DNA of 37,757 bases from a virus. The stretch is from the IMG/VR virus record IMGVR_UViG_3300018421_000004, positions 1 to 37,757 of that record. The stretch is one strand, 5' to 3'. Shown in pieces: positions 16,728 through 24,473 of this stretch (positions within the stretch are counted from its first letter, which is position 1; the number at the start of each line of letters is the position of its first letter). The position numbers were made by a program, and so were the translations under genes. The notes under the pieces were generated by a model, which was given only the letters and a program-made list of their open reading frames with translations, was not told the DNA's origin and searched no databases.

Positions 16728-17951
16728 ATGGTCTACGTCCCCTCCACCACCAAGTACAGCTCGGTCTCGCCGACTCGCACGAAGACGACGGACGAGAAGT
16801 ACGACCGCGACAAGATGAAGTTCGAGCAGGACGAGATGCGCATGGCGCTCGACCAGGCGAAGACGGCCCCGCCGACGCCCGCGAGCAACACCTCGTACGC
16901 CACGAAGACGGTGTCCCCCACCACGGCCGGCACCCGCATGACGCAGGGTTCGCCGATGGTGGGCAGCGCGACCTACTCTGGCGGGACCAAGAGCGCGATG
17001 AACACGCGCACCGCGATGAGCGGCATGGATCCGGGGCGCATGGAGACGAGCCCGCTGCAGAACATCACCGGGCGACCGCCGGCCGACAATGCGTACCCGA
17101 CCGGGCGCATGGCCCCCGACCTCGCTGCGGCCGTTGGCAACTTCGATCGCGGCATGGTCGGCGAGCAGATTATCGACCCGACCACCGGGGTGAAGATCAG
17201 CAACCCCGGCTTCGACAACGTCATCAACGAGCCGCCCCCGTTTGACCCCGAGGCTGCGGCCAACGACTACATCGAGGAGATGCTCACCGGCACCGTGCCC
17301 ACCGAGGAGGCCGAGGCCCTCATCCGGGAGATGATCCAGGACAAAACCGAGATGGGCCTGCGCGACGCCCGCGCGGGCATGGGCCGCGCCGGGCTCGCCT
17401 CGAGCGGAGCCATGCAGGCCGGCGAGGCGGACATCCGCCGGGCCGCCGGCCAGCAGGCCTCCGAGGCCATCCTCGGCTACCAGGACCGCGCGCGTGCCGA
17501 GGAGCGGGCCATGCGCGAGGCGGGCCTCGACGCCTACATGCGCGGCGAGGACCTCGAGCGCGGCCGCATCGCGGACGCGATCACCATCAGCCTCATCGCC
17601 GAACAGATGGGCGTCTCCCCTGAGGAGGTCATGGCGGCCATGCAGGGCGAGGGCGGCGGCGGCTACACGACGCCCGAGGAGCGCGTGCTGGCCGCCAAGC
17701 AGGCGAACCTCGACGCGATGCGCGAAGGAACCGGCGGGCTGCAGGGCGGCCCCTCGGGATTCGGCGGCCATGTCCCGGCATCCACCGATCGCCAGTTCAC
17801 CGACGAGGGAAGCGCGCGCGCCCAGGGCTACACCCAGCCCGTCGGCAACCCGGCGCGGTTCACTGATGAAGCCGGTGTCGAGTGGGAGGAGCGCGCCTTC
17901 AAGAACCCTGACACCGGCTATGTCGCGTCCGTCTTCGTGAGGTTGTCCTGA
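16728..17951 (+). CDS. Putative internal virion protein, 407 aa
   Basis: Low-complexity N-terminal third rich in Ser, Thr, Pro and Met, then a helical region (about 165-310; EEAEALIREMIQDKTEMGLRDARAGMGRAGLASSGAMQAGEADIRRAAGQQASEAI) with alternating charged and Ala/Gly faces, and a small beta C-terminus (GVEWEERAFKNPDTGYVASVFVR). Proteins that ride inside short-tailed phages and are ejected with the DNA (T7 gp14-16 type) look like this and are encoded after the tail genes. It heads three such large genes linked by overlapping start and stop codons. No enzymatic motif was seen. Confidence 0.65.
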   Translation: MVYVPSTTKYSSVSPTRTKTTDEKYDRDKMKFEQDEMRMALDQAKTAPPTPASNTSYATKTVSPTTAGTRMTQGSPMVGSATYSGGTKSAMNTRTAMSGMDPGRMETSPLQNITGRPPADNAYPTGRMAPDLAAAVGNFDRGMVGEQIIDPTTGVKISNPGFDNVINEPPPFDPEAAANDYIEEMLTGTVPTEEAEALIREMIQDKTEMGLRDARAGMGRAGLASSGAMQAGEADIRRAAGQQASEAILGYQDRARAEERAMREAGLDAYMRGEDLERGRIADAITISLIAEQMGVSPEEVMAAMQGEGGGGYTTPEERVLAAKQANLDAMREGTGGLQGGPSGFGGHVPASTDRQFTDEGSARAQGYTQPVGNPARFTDEAGVEWEERAFKNPDTGYVASVFVRLS

Positions 17952-19489
17952 TGAGCCTTCTTCGCCAACTCCAGGAAGAGCGACGCCGCGCCAAAGAGAC
18001 GGGGCGTCGCGGCCAGCAGATGCAGCAGGGGCTCCAGCAGGGGCTCCAGCAGCTGGACGCCATGCAGCGTCAGATCCAGGACGACGCCCTCCGCCGGAAG
18101 GGCGAGACGCAGCGGCAGGACATCGCCGGCCAGCGGGCGGACGAGGCTGCTGCTGCCGCCATGCGCGAGGCGAAAAAGTTCGAGGATCTCCACCCGTACA
18201 ATGTCGAGAACAAGCGCATCATCAACCAGCGGGAGACCGACTACCTCGACCGGCAGCGCGGGATGATTGAGGCCCAGAACCTCGCCAACGCCTACAACCG
18301 GGCGAACAACCCCCTGCGCCTCCAGGGGTCGATGTTCGACCTCCGCCTGAAGAAGGTCCCGATGCTCCGGGCCGAGCTGGGCTTCGCCGGCGAGGGCGTC
18401 GCCGGCAAGGAGCTCGGGCAGAGCCTGTTCCGCGACGTCCCGCCCACGATGGCCGAGAGCTTCGAGCAGTACCTCGAGCGGGCCAACAAGGCCGGCTTCG
18501 GCGGCGACATGATCTCCAACATCCTCGGCACCGCCAACTGGAACGCCGAGGGCGCGGAGATGGGCGCCCGGATGACCGAGGACCAGGCCTACAACGCGGC
18601 GAAGAAGGCCTTCGACGCCTGGAAGGTCGACCAGATGAACACCCAGGCTGGCCTGCTCGGCCTCCAAGGGAAGCAGGCGGACATCGACAAGAAGAACCGC
18701 CCGCCCGTGACGGGCCCATGGGAGCCTCGGGGCCAGAAGACGATCGGCGGCGGGGATCGCATCCCGCGTGGCGCCTCCTTCAAGGCTGCTTCTGTCGTAG
18801 GCAAGGGCAAGGCCGTGTTCGGCGTTGGCCCTGTCGGTGTGTCGGTTGACGAGGTCGGTCGCCATCTCGGCTGGGGCGTGCCCAAGGGCCCTCGCGGCGA
18901 GGTGAAGATTTCGCCACAGCAGAAGGAGTTCGCCAAGAACGAGAAGGTCCTCATCGCGGCGGATAAGGCTCTTCGCTCTCTCGACAAGGGCGTCGACACG
19001 GGCCGGTTCAAGGCATGGCTGAACGGCGTCTTCATGTCCGTTGGTATGGATCCGCCGGAGCTGTCTGGCGCCATCGCCGATATGGCTCGCACCGCCGACC
19101 TCGCGCTCCGCGAGGCGTCCGGCGCGGCGGCCCCCTACCAGGAGCAGCTGAAGGTCGCGAAGTTCACCGGCAACCAGGCCCAGGACGAAGACACGGCTCG
19201 CAGACTCATGCTCGGGACGCGGGAGCACTACCGTAAGACGCTGGGCGCGATGCGCCGCGACGCGGCTGAGAACTTCATCCTCAGCCCCAGCAGCGTCGAC
19301 CACTATGGCCGGGACTACACCGATCCGGTTGGCCTGGTGAAGCGCTTCAAGCTCCTGCATGGCGAGGCGCGCGAAACAGCCACCGCGGCCATCAAGGAGC
19401 TCGGCGGCATCGGGAAGATTGAGTCCCTTCCCCGTGATCGCCGTCGCGATCTGTCAACCCTCCTTCTCAGGCTGTGGGCTAACCAATGA
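17951..19489 (+). CDS. Putative internal virion protein with N-terminal coiled coil, 512 aa
   Basis: Begins with a Gln/Arg-rich coiled coil (about residues 4-75) holding a direct repeat (QQGLQQGLQQ, from a 12-bp DNA repeat near 18023-18047). The rest is mostly helical; a basic Gly-rich linker lies near 250-275. The C-terminal part (about 320-510) is a helical domain with ADKALRSLDKGVDTGRFKAWLNGVFMSVGMDP, a pattern reminiscent of the C-terminal helical domains of phage ejection proteins that carry a lytic module, but no Glu or other catalytic motif could be pinned down. Coupled to both neighbours (TGATG and ATGA). The role as an ejected core protein is inferred from size, composition and order. 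Confidence 0.65.
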   Translation: MSLLRQLQEERRRAKETGRRGQQMQQGLQQGLQQLDAMQRQIQDDALRRKGETQRQDIAGQRADEAAAAAMREAKKFEDLHPYNVENKRIINQRETDYLDRQRGMIEAQNLANAYNRANNPLRLQGSMFDLRLKKVPMLRAELGFAGEGVAGKELGQSLFRDVPPTMAESFEQYLERANKAGFGGDMISNILGTANWNAEGAEMGARMTEDQAYNAAKKAFDAWKVDQMNTQAGLLGLQGKQADIDKKNRPPVTGPWEPRGQKTIGGGDRIPRGASFKAASVVGKGKAVFGVGPVGVSVDEVGRHLGWGVPKGPRGEVKISPQQKEFAKNEKVLIAADKALRSLDKGVDTGRFKAWLNGVFMSVGMDPPELSGAIADMARTADLALREASGAAAPYQEQLKVAKFTGNQAQDEDTARRLMLGTREHYRKTLGAMRRDAAENFILSPSSVDHYGRDYTDPVGLVKRFKLLHGEARETATAAIKELGGIGKIESLPRDRRRDLSTLLLRLWANQ

Positions 19490-21261
19490 GCGAGTTCCAG
19501 GACGAAATCGAGGACCTCCGTGAGGAGTTCGGCGAGCCCGCGCCGCCCGCCAAGGACGCGCCGCCCGCCAAGGACGCGCCCGCAACCGGAGAGAAGAAGA
19601 AGAAGAAGAAGCCCACCGGCTTCGTCGAGTCCTTCGAGGCGGCGGCTGCTCCCGGCATCGAGCAGGCGAAGAAGGGGTGGCAAGACTTCGGCTCTGACGA
19701 CGTCGCCCGCGGCGCGGCCCGCGTGGTCGGCACCGCAGCGATGGGCCCGATGGGCATAGCAGCGATGTCTGGGGGGGGAGCCAACATGGCCGAGGACCTC
19801 CTCGTCGCCACGGCCGACCGGCTCGGCTATGGCGACAAGGTCCGTGGCTGGCTTGGGTTCGACAAGGGTGACCCTGGCACCCTGGCGCGGGGCGCGGAGT
19901 TCGCCGAGAAGACCGCCAAGGGGCTCTATGATATCGGGCTCGACTACACGAAGCGGAAGTACGCCATCGGCGACTCGGACCCTGTTGACGTCGGCGGCAT
20001 CGCTGGCGGCATCGCTGGCGGCACCGTCGGCGGCGTGGCGCGAGGCGCCGACCCGAGCCGCGTGGGGGCCCTGTCTCGAGAGGATCCGTACGGGCAGATG
20101 ATGGCCGCCTCCGATGTCGCCACCCTCGGCGCCTCCGGCGTGGGGGCGGCGGCCAAGCTGGCGCGCGGCGCCTCGAGGAAGATGATCCCCCGGGCGAACC
20201 CGTCGCACTACGCCGCCGCCAAGGAGGCCAAGGTCAGCAAGGGCATCGACGACCTGCGCGGCCAGTTCTCCGACGCGCAGATCGACGCCGCCTCCAAGTT
20301 CTCGCCTGACGAGCTGGCGCAGCTTCGACAGCAGGCCATCCTCCAGCAGGCGGACGCCATCGAGTCGCTGGTCCCCCCGGACATCGCCGCGGCCAAGGCG
20401 CTCGAGCGAAAGATGGCCGGCCAGCCCGACCTGCCGCCGCCGCCGGTCGATCTCGGCACTGACGCATTCTGGGGTCGGGGCAAGCGGGCGGCGCCGCCGC
20501 CGGGAGGCAAGCGGGTGCCCGACCCCGTCACCGGGTTCCAGACCCCGGACGCGGTCACCGGCATCAACAAGCCCCCCGAAGTCGACATGGGCTTCAACAT
20601 GAAGACGGAGTGGGGCGATGGTCCCGGGCCGCTCGGCCAACAGGCGGAGTTCGACCTGTGGGGCAAGCGGGCGGACGCGCTCGACACCCTGCGCGCGGTC
20701 GAGACCCACGAGGCTGTTCAGCAGGCCGCGGGCAAGCATGGGCTCGGGGGCATGACCCTGAGGCAGATGCAGGACGAGCTGGCCCTCCTTAAGGCGTCGC
20801 AGCAGCCCATCAGAACCCCGCTCTCCGGGCCGCTCGAGAGAGCGTCCGAGATGTGGGGGGGCTTCAAGGAGGGCTTCTCCGGCCTGCCCGGCAAGCCGGG
20901 TGCAGTCATGCGCGGCGCGGAGCGAATCGAGCAGGCCGGCGGCAACCTCGGGAAGCTGGCTGTCCCGGCCGGCCTTGGTCTCATGAGTGGAGGCGCAGCC
21001 GGGATGGCCGCGGGCGTGGGCGCCGGCCTCGCCGCGATGGCGGTGAAGGGCCTCGTCAAGAACCCGCAGAAGTTCGAGATGGCTATGTCGGCCCTCGAGT
21101 CGATGGGTAAGATCCCCCCGGGAATGGGCACCGGCGTCCAGGCCGCCCAGCAGATCGGGCAGATGGCCGAGAGCGACCCGCAGGTTGCTCAGGTCCTGCA
21201 GCAGTTCCTCCACATCGGCCAGGCTCCGCCGCCGCCGCCGCTTCCGTATCCGAAGGAATAG
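19486..21261 (+). CDS. Putative large ejection protein with membrane-active segments, 591 aa
   Basis: Acidic start, then a repeated APPAKDAPPAKDAP segment and a KKKKKKP cluster near residue 38, followed by helices and several Gly/Ala-rich hydrophobic stretches (about 75-100; 166-185, GGIAGGIAGGTVGG; 490-530, GLGLMSGGAAGMAAGVGAGLAAMAV). Such glycine-zipper stretches suit a protein that inserts in a membrane during DNA transfer. Pro-rich linkers lie in the middle (LPPPPVDLG) and the C-terminus ends with PPPPPLPYPKE. It is the last and largest of the ejection-protein candidates, which normally form the inner core above the portal. No domain with known enzyme function seen. Confidence 0.65.
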   Translation: MSEFQDEIEDLREEFGEPAPPAKDAPPAKDAPATGEKKKKKKPTGFVESFEAAAAPGIEQAKKGWQDFGSDDVARGAARVVGTAAMGPMGIAAMSGGGANMAEDLLVATADRLGYGDKVRGWLGFDKGDPGTLARGAEFAEKTAKGLYDIGLDYTKRKYAIGDSDPVDVGGIAGGIAGGTVGGVARGADPSRVGALSREDPYGQMMAASDVATLGASGVGAAAKLARGASRKMIPRANPSHYAAAKEAKVSKGIDDLRGQFSDAQIDAASKFSPDELAQLRQQAILQQADAIESLVPPDIAAAKALERKMAGQPDLPPPPVDLGTDAFWGRGKRAAPPPGGKRVPDPVTGFQTPDAVTGINKPPEVDMGFNMKTEWGDGPGPLGQQAEFDLWGKRADALDTLRAVETHEAVQQAAGKHGLGGMTLRQMQDELALLKASQQPIRTPLSGPLERASEMWGGFKEGFSGLPGKPGAVMRGAERIEQAGGNLGKLAVPAGLGLMSGGAAGMAAGVGAGLAAMAVKGLVKNPQKFEMAMSALESMGKIPPGMGTGVQAAQQIGQMAESDPQVAQVLQQFLHIGQAPPPPPLPYPKE

Positions 21262-21264
21262 TCA

Positions 21265-21825
21265 ATGAGCAAAGTGAAGAACCTCCCCCTCACCCTCGAC
21301 GAGGTGCTGAGCTGCAGCGAGACCATCATGATGCAGGAGGCCAAGGTCGTCCTCATCGCGATGGTGAAGCGCCAGCGTCGCGTCGGCAGCGCCATCGGCC
21401 TCCCGCTCAGCCGCAAGGACCTGTGCGCCAAGCTGGGTATGGACCCCGCCGTCGGCCTCGAGGCCATCCGGCAGCTGGTCAAGCTCGACTACCTCCACCG
21501 TGACGGCGAGAACGTCCAGCTGGTCATCGGCCACCCCGTGGTCGCGCACCTCGAGGTCGGCAACCTGAACACGGTTCCCGCCGAGGAACTCGAGGCCAAG
21601 GTCGCGGAGATCCTCGCGCCCAAGCCGTCGACCCCCAAGCGCGCCGCCGCCGTCGCGCGCGCGGTCGGCAAGGACGAGCCCCCCAAGCCGGCGCCCAAGC
21701 CGGCGCCCAAGCCGCGGTTCGCTCCGCAGGTCAAGGCGGTCCCCGCGGCCGAGGGCAACCCGAAGGTCCCGGCCAAGAAGGCCAAGAAGAAGTCCTCGAA
21801 GAAGGCAGCACCCAAGAAGAGTTGA
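21265..21825 (+). CDS. Winged-helix-like DNA-binding protein with histone H1-like tail, 186 aa
   Basis: Residues about 10-95 look like a winged helix: MMQEAKVVLIAMVKRQRRV, SRKDLCAKLGMDPAVGLEAIRQLVKLDYLHRDGENVQLVIGHPV, with the DLCAKLGM...AIRQLVKL helix-turn-helix and a following wing. Residues about 115-186 are a Lys/Ala/Pro tail (KPAPKPAPKP, then AKKAKKKSSKKAAPKK). This is the layout of H1-type linker histones and of bacterial H1-like proteins that condense DNA. It is the last gene of the late operon, 3 bp after the ejection-protein stop. It could help package or protect DNA, or act as a late transcription regulator. Confidence 0.75.
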   Translation: MSKVKNLPLTLDEVLSCSETIMMQEAKVVLIAMVKRQRRVGSAIGLPLSRKDLCAKLGMDPAVGLEAIRQLVKLDYLHRDGENVQLVIGHPVVAHLEVGNLNTVPAEELEAKVAEILAPKPSTPKRAAAVARAVGKDEPPKPAPKPAPKPRFAPQVKAVPAAEGNPKVPAKKAKKKSSKKAAPKKS

Positions 21826-21856
21826 CCGCCCAACGCAGGTGATGCTACACCTGTGT
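21822..21856 (+). promoter_or_regulatory. Candidate promoter with overlapping operator
   Basis: TTGACC at 21822-21827 (five of six -35 bases), 18-bp spacer, and TGCTACACC as an extended -10 (21843-21851). CAGGTG-ATGCTA-CACCTG (21836-21853) is a perfect 6-bp-armed inverted repeat over the -10, and ACAC-CT-GTGT (21847-21856) is the same 10-mer form found in three other control regions. Confidence 0.5.
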
Positions 21857-21892
21857 CTGGTCATGGGATTCCCCCCCCTTGAAAACGTGCTG

Positions 21893-21920
21893 GAAGGGCG
21901 TCCATTGTGGGCGCCCTTTC
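21893..21920 (+). terminator. Intrinsic terminator between the late operon and the gene at 21935
   Basis: Arms 21893-21902 and 21908-21917 pair over 10 bp with one G:U, loop ATTGT, then TCTTT. It ends the structural operon, but because the promoter candidate at 21822 lies before it, it may also work as an attenuator for the genes that follow; its T tract runs directly into their AGGAGG. Confidence 0.82.
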
Positions 21921-21934
21921 TTTAGGAGGCACAC

Positions 21935-22552
21935 ATGGAAGAGCGCACCCGCGGAATCATCAAGAGCTTCAACCCCGACGGCGACGAGGTCCCCGTCGAG
22001 GAGGTGAAGCAAAAGCGCGAGTACTGGCCCGACGGCCCCGACGAGCCGCCCAGCGGCTGGGACCCGTACTACAAGGGCATCCATCTCGTGGCCGAGCTTG
22101 GTCTGATGCGCGCGCGGTCGCAGTGCCTGCTGGTGCGCGCGGTCTCGAGCGACGTCATGGCGGGGACTGGCCTGGCGTCGGTGCGGGAGAACAGCCTGCG
22201 CGCCCTCGCGTTCGAGATCGTGGACATCGCCGACGACTTCCCCATCGATATGCTCTACCACGCGGACCACAACCCGACGGGTCTACGGGTGGGCGACCAC
22301 ATCCTCCACCTCTCTGCGTCGCAGGACCGTCTCGACCCTCGTGACGGTGGGTGTCCGTGGTTCTTCGTCGAGGCTCCGGACATCGCCGGGTCGTGGCGTC
22401 CTCAGGCCCTCAACGACATCCTGCGGTGTTCCAAGGGCAAGGACCTCCACGAGCTCAAGGAGATTGCGCGCCCGTTCGCTGACGCCATCCGCGCCTCCCG
22501 GGAGGCCATCAACGAGGAGCGCTGGGCGCGCCACCTCGAGGAGCAGAAGTGA
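21935..22552 (+). CDS. Hypothetical protein, 205 aa
   Basis: Good AGGAGG 6 nt before the ATG, directly behind a terminator hairpin. Mixed alpha/beta, acidic N-terminus (PDGDEVPVEEVKQKREYWPDGPDEPP), no membrane segment. The middle (residues about 45-130) is helix and strand with LVAELGLMRARSQCLLVRAVSSDV and FPIDMLYHADHN; the C-terminal 60 residues are helical and charged. No known motif. It heads a short plus-strand group of unknown genes between the late and recombination operons. Stop overlaps the GTG of the next reading frame (GTGA). Confidence 0.7.
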   Translation: MEERTRGIIKSFNPDGDEVPVEEVKQKREYWPDGPDEPPSGWDPYYKGIHLVAELGLMRARSQCLLVRAVSSDVMAGTGLASVRENSLRALAFEIVDIADDFPIDMLYHADHNPTGLRVGDHILHLSASQDRLDPRDGGCPWFFVEAPDIAGSWRPQALNDILRCSKGKDLHELKEIARPFADAIRASREAINEERWARHLEEQK

Positions 22553-22624
22553 GTGACCAAGAAGCCATCCTCGCCGCCATCCAGCAGCTCGCCGCCAGAC
22601 TCGAGCGAGTCGAGGCAGGTTCCG
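22549..22624 (+). other. Coding-like segment that changes frame, split or shifted gene
   Basis: The GTG at 22549 overlaps the previous stop and has GAGGAG before it, and the first 20 or so codons (MSDQEAILAAIQQLAARLERVEA) end mostly in G or C, like real genes here. After about 22615 that signal stops in this frame and appears one base over, in the frame of the gene called at 22625. Either a +1 shift joins them, or a base was lost in sequencing, or two starts overlap. If read straight on without a shift, the first frame has no stop until 23238 and would fuse with the gene at 22864 into 229 aa with a Gly/Ala/Arg-rich middle. Confidence 0.45.
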
Positions 22625-22891
22625 ATGTCGGAGGCCAGCATCAGGGAGGCGGCAAAGCGGGACACACCTCCCTGGAGAGTTCAGCAGACCAGTTCGCCGG
22701 TGGAGCGGTACGACAACCAGATGTGGTGGATCGCCCGAGCGGAGATGATGGGCTCGCTGGAGGAGCACGAGCTGGAGGCGCTGAGGGAGTCGGCGAGGGT
22801 TCGCCTGGAGCACGCGCTGGAGAACGACCACCGGCACCGGAAGGTGGCCGACCAGTACCTGCGATGGATTCGCAAAACCAACGGGCACTGA
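22625..22891 (+). CDS. Small helical protein, 88 aa, with possible shifted N-terminal extension
   Basis: The ATG at 22625 has only a weak GAGGCAGG before it, so translation may instead come by shift from the reading frame that starts at 22549, or from an in-frame GTG at 22553. Residues from ATG: a basic N-terminus (MSEASIREAAKRDTPPWRV), then long helices with many Glu and Arg (MMGSLEEHELEALRESARVRLEHALENDHRHRKVADQYLRW), suggesting a coiled-coil oligomer. Codons are G/C-ending as in the head genes. No family recognised. Confidence 0.6.
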   Translation: MSEASIREAAKRDTPPWRVQQTSSPVERYDNQMWWIARAEMMGSLEEHELEALRESARVRLEHALENDHRHRKVADQYLRWIRKTNGH

Positions 22892-23238
22892 ACGGCAAGA
22901 TCGTGAGCCACGTCGCCGGCGGCTGGGGCTCGGACCGCCAGGCCCGCATCGACGCGGCGGAGGCCCTCGCCAAAGCGGGCTGGAGCCCGGACCGCATCGA
23001 GAAGGCCCTCGGCCTCACGCCGGCGGAGCAGCGAGGCGTCCGCGAGGAGGTCCGTGCTCGACACGAGGCGTTCGCGGCCAAGGTGAAAGAGCTCACGCGG
23101 GTGGGCGTCGACAAGGGAATGGACGGCGGCTCAGCGCGTCGTCAGGCTGAGGTGGAGGCCATCAAATGGTTCACGAAAGAGAACGGCAGGAAGCCGGACA
23201 TGAGCGACCTCTCGGCCGGCGGAATCCGCCTGGGCTGA
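22864..23238 (+). CDS. Hypothetical helical protein, 124 aa
   Basis: ATG at 22864 overlaps the previous gene by 28 bp; the GTG at 22903, 12 bp after that gene's stop, is an alternative. The frame is open upstream to 22549, so an N-terminally longer form cannot be excluded. Residues about 25-60 (RIDAAEALAKAGWSPDRIEKALGLTPAEQRGVREEV) carry a helix-turn-helix-like spacing, and the C-terminal part (ARRQAEVEAIKWFTKENGRKPDMSDLSAGG) is helical and charged. It may bind DNA, but the motif is weak. Confidence 0.6.
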   Translation: MDSQNQRALNGKIVSHVAGGWGSDRQARIDAAEALAKAGWSPDRIEKALGLTPAEQRGVREEVRARHEAFAAKVKELTRVGVDKGMDGGSARRQAEVEAIKWFTKENGRKPDMSDLSAGGIRLG

Positions 23239-23243
23239 GATGG

Positions 23244-23519
23244 ATGCTCTCCACCATGATCGCCCAGGGCGTCACGCGCGGCTGGGTGGTGTGGTGGGTT
23301 GTGGCCTGGTGCGGCCTGAGCGCCCCTCTGAGCGGCTGTATCGCCGCCTGCCTCTCCTGGTCCGCCTTTGGCGCTACGAGGGCTGACAGGGCGCTACCGT
23401 GGGCGACAAGACCCGGCTGGTGGGTGTTCACCAACCGGGTCATCGTTGAGCCCCTTGCGGTCTGGGTGGTCTGCTACCTAGCGGTCGCCCTCGAGGGGGC
23501 CCTCCGCGCGGTCTGGTGA
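23244..23519 (+). CDS. Small membrane protein, 91 aa
   Basis: Six bases after the preceding stop. Two hydrophobic segments, about residues 14-45 (WVVWWVVAWCGLSAPLSGCIAACLSW) and 68-88 (IVEPLAVWVVCYLAVALEGAL), separated by a basic loop. Membrane protein of unknown role; small phage membrane proteins at the end of non-structural operons often act in superinfection exclusion or host take-over, which is only a suggestion here. Its last 42 bases overlap the end of the convergent minus-strand gene at 23478. Confidence 0.6.
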   Translation: MLSTMIAQGVTRGWVVWWVVAWCGLSAPLSGCIAACLSWSAFGATRADRALPWATRPGWWVFTNRVIVEPLAVWVVCYLAVALEGALRAVW

Positions 23520-23714
23520 CAGCCTCTTGGGGATGCCCAGGCGCTGCATGATGGAGCGCCTGGCCGTGTCCTTGAGGCGCCCCTTTCCGGCCCACCAGTT
23601 CCCCGGGACAGGTATCTGGTTGGCGTTCGCCCACCGCACCAGCACGCCGTCCGTCGGGTCGGCGTGCCGGTGCGGGTTGCGGTAGGGCTCGATGTCGGGG
23701 ACGTCGAGGCTCAC
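23478..23714 (-). CDS. Small basic protein, 78 aa
   Basis: Last gene of the recombination operon; the GTG start overlaps the stop of the gene before it (GTGA). Contains Trp- and Arg-rich stretches (VLVRWANANQIPVPGNWWAGKGRLKDTARRSIMQRLGI) with a helix-turn-helix-like spacing. The 'RWANANxxPVxGxWxxKGRL' part is mildly like the DNA-binding ends of nucleoid-type proteins, but the match is too weak for a call. The 3' end lies antisense to the end of the membrane protein at 23244 over 42 bp. Confidence 0.6.
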   Translation of the reverse strand: MSLDVPDIEPYRNPHRHADPTDGVLVRWANANQIPVPGNWWAGKGRLKDTARRSIMQRLGIPKRLSPDRAEGPLEGDR

Positions 23715-24067
23715 ACGCCCTCCTCGTAGACCTTCGCCATCTCGAGGAAGTCCTCGAGGCTGAGCACGACGAGGACCTTCTCCCGGGGCTTGCGCTTGAG
23801 TACCGCGATGGGGATCTGTCCCTTGCGCGCCACCTCCTCAGCCTGCGCCAGCGCGCTCCACGGCTGGTGGGCCTTGCGGTGCTTGCACTCCACGGCGAAC
23901 GGGCCGGTCGAGACGTCCGGGATGGCAGGCATGATGTCCTGTACCTCTTGGTCGGTCTCCTCACTCTGCATCCAGCCCGTCCGCCTCGCGAGGATGCCGG
24001 CGTCATTGAAGACGCCGGCCACCCACCGCTCCATGCGCTTGCCCTTCTCTCGCTCTGCCTTGCCCAT
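23711..24067 (-). CDS. PD-(D/E)XK nuclease, probable Holliday junction resolvase-like
   Basis: 118 aa from the ATG that overlaps the SSB stop (TGATG). The start EREKGKRMERWVAGVFNDAGILARRTG is the usual N-terminal helix with a conserved Glu; Asp near residue 50 (MPAIPDVS) and the pair in FAVECKHRK (Glu60, Lys62) complete a PD-(D/E)XK core; a hydrophobic strand IPIAVLKRKPREKVLVVLSLEDFL follows. Phage resolvases of the Hjc/RUSA-replacement kind and VRR-type nucleases have this size and layout. Genomic place behind SSB and a RecT recombinase supports a role in branch removal before packaging. Another short nuclease is possible. Confidence 0.65.
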   Translation of the reverse strand: MGKAEREKGKRMERWVAGVFNDAGILARRTGWMQSEETDQEVQDIMPAIPDVSTGPFAVECKHRKAHQPWSALAQAEEVARKGQIPIAVLKRKPREKVLVVLSLEDFLEMAKVYEEGV

Positions 24068-24462
24068 CAAAAGCCCAACTGGTCGTTGTCCATGAAGGAG
24101 TCGCCGTCCTTCGCGGGCGCCGAGTCACCGCGCCCGCCGCCGAGGAAGAGCACCGACTGGCAGTGGACCTCGGTGGAGTAGCGGTCCTGGCCGTTCTTGT
24201 CCTGCCACTTGCGGGTCTGGAGCCGGCCCTCGGCGTAGAGCTGGCGCCCCTTGGCGAGGTACTGGCCGCAGTTCTCGGCAGTCTTGCCCCAGGCGACCAG
24301 GTCGATCCACTCGGTGTGGTCCTCCCAGCTGTCGCCGTTCTTGCGGCGCTCGGTGACCGCAACCCGCATGTTGCAGACGGCGGTCCCGCTCTTGGTGAAT
24401 CGAACCTCGGGGTCTCGCCCGAGGTTCCCCATGATGATGACCTTGTTTACACCCTTGCTCAT
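24067..24462 (-). CDS. ssb: Single-stranded DNA-binding protein
   Basis: 131 aa with start at MSKGVNKVIIMGNLGRDPEV; AAGGAGG lies 6 nt before this ATG, whereas an in-frame ATG 21 bp further upstream has none. All SSB signs are there: the OB-fold opening, VRFTKSGTAVCNMRVAVTER, DHTEWIDLVAWGKTAENCGQYLAKGRQLYAEGRLQTRKW, and an acidic end, DSFMDNDQLGF, corresponding to the usual DDDIPF-like tip that recruits partner proteins. It protects ssDNA for the RecT annealing protein encoded upstream in the same operon. Confidence 0.95.
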   Translation of the reverse strand: MSKGVNKVIIMGNLGRDPEVRFTKSGTAVCNMRVAVTERRKNGDSWEDHTEWIDLVAWGKTAENCGQYLAKGRQLYAEGRLQTRKWQDKNGQDRYSTEVHCQSVLFLGGGRGDSAPAKDGDSFMDNDQLGF

Positions 24463-24473
24463 CTTTGCCCTCC

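Noticed and set aside
19768-19778. Run of eight G inside the large ejection-protein gene
   Set aside because: It encodes Gly codons in an open frame with good codon use on both sides; no sign of a frameshift.
17918-21213. Two long antisense open frames opposite the ejection-protein genes
   Set aside because: Coding signal and coupled starts lie on the plus strand only.
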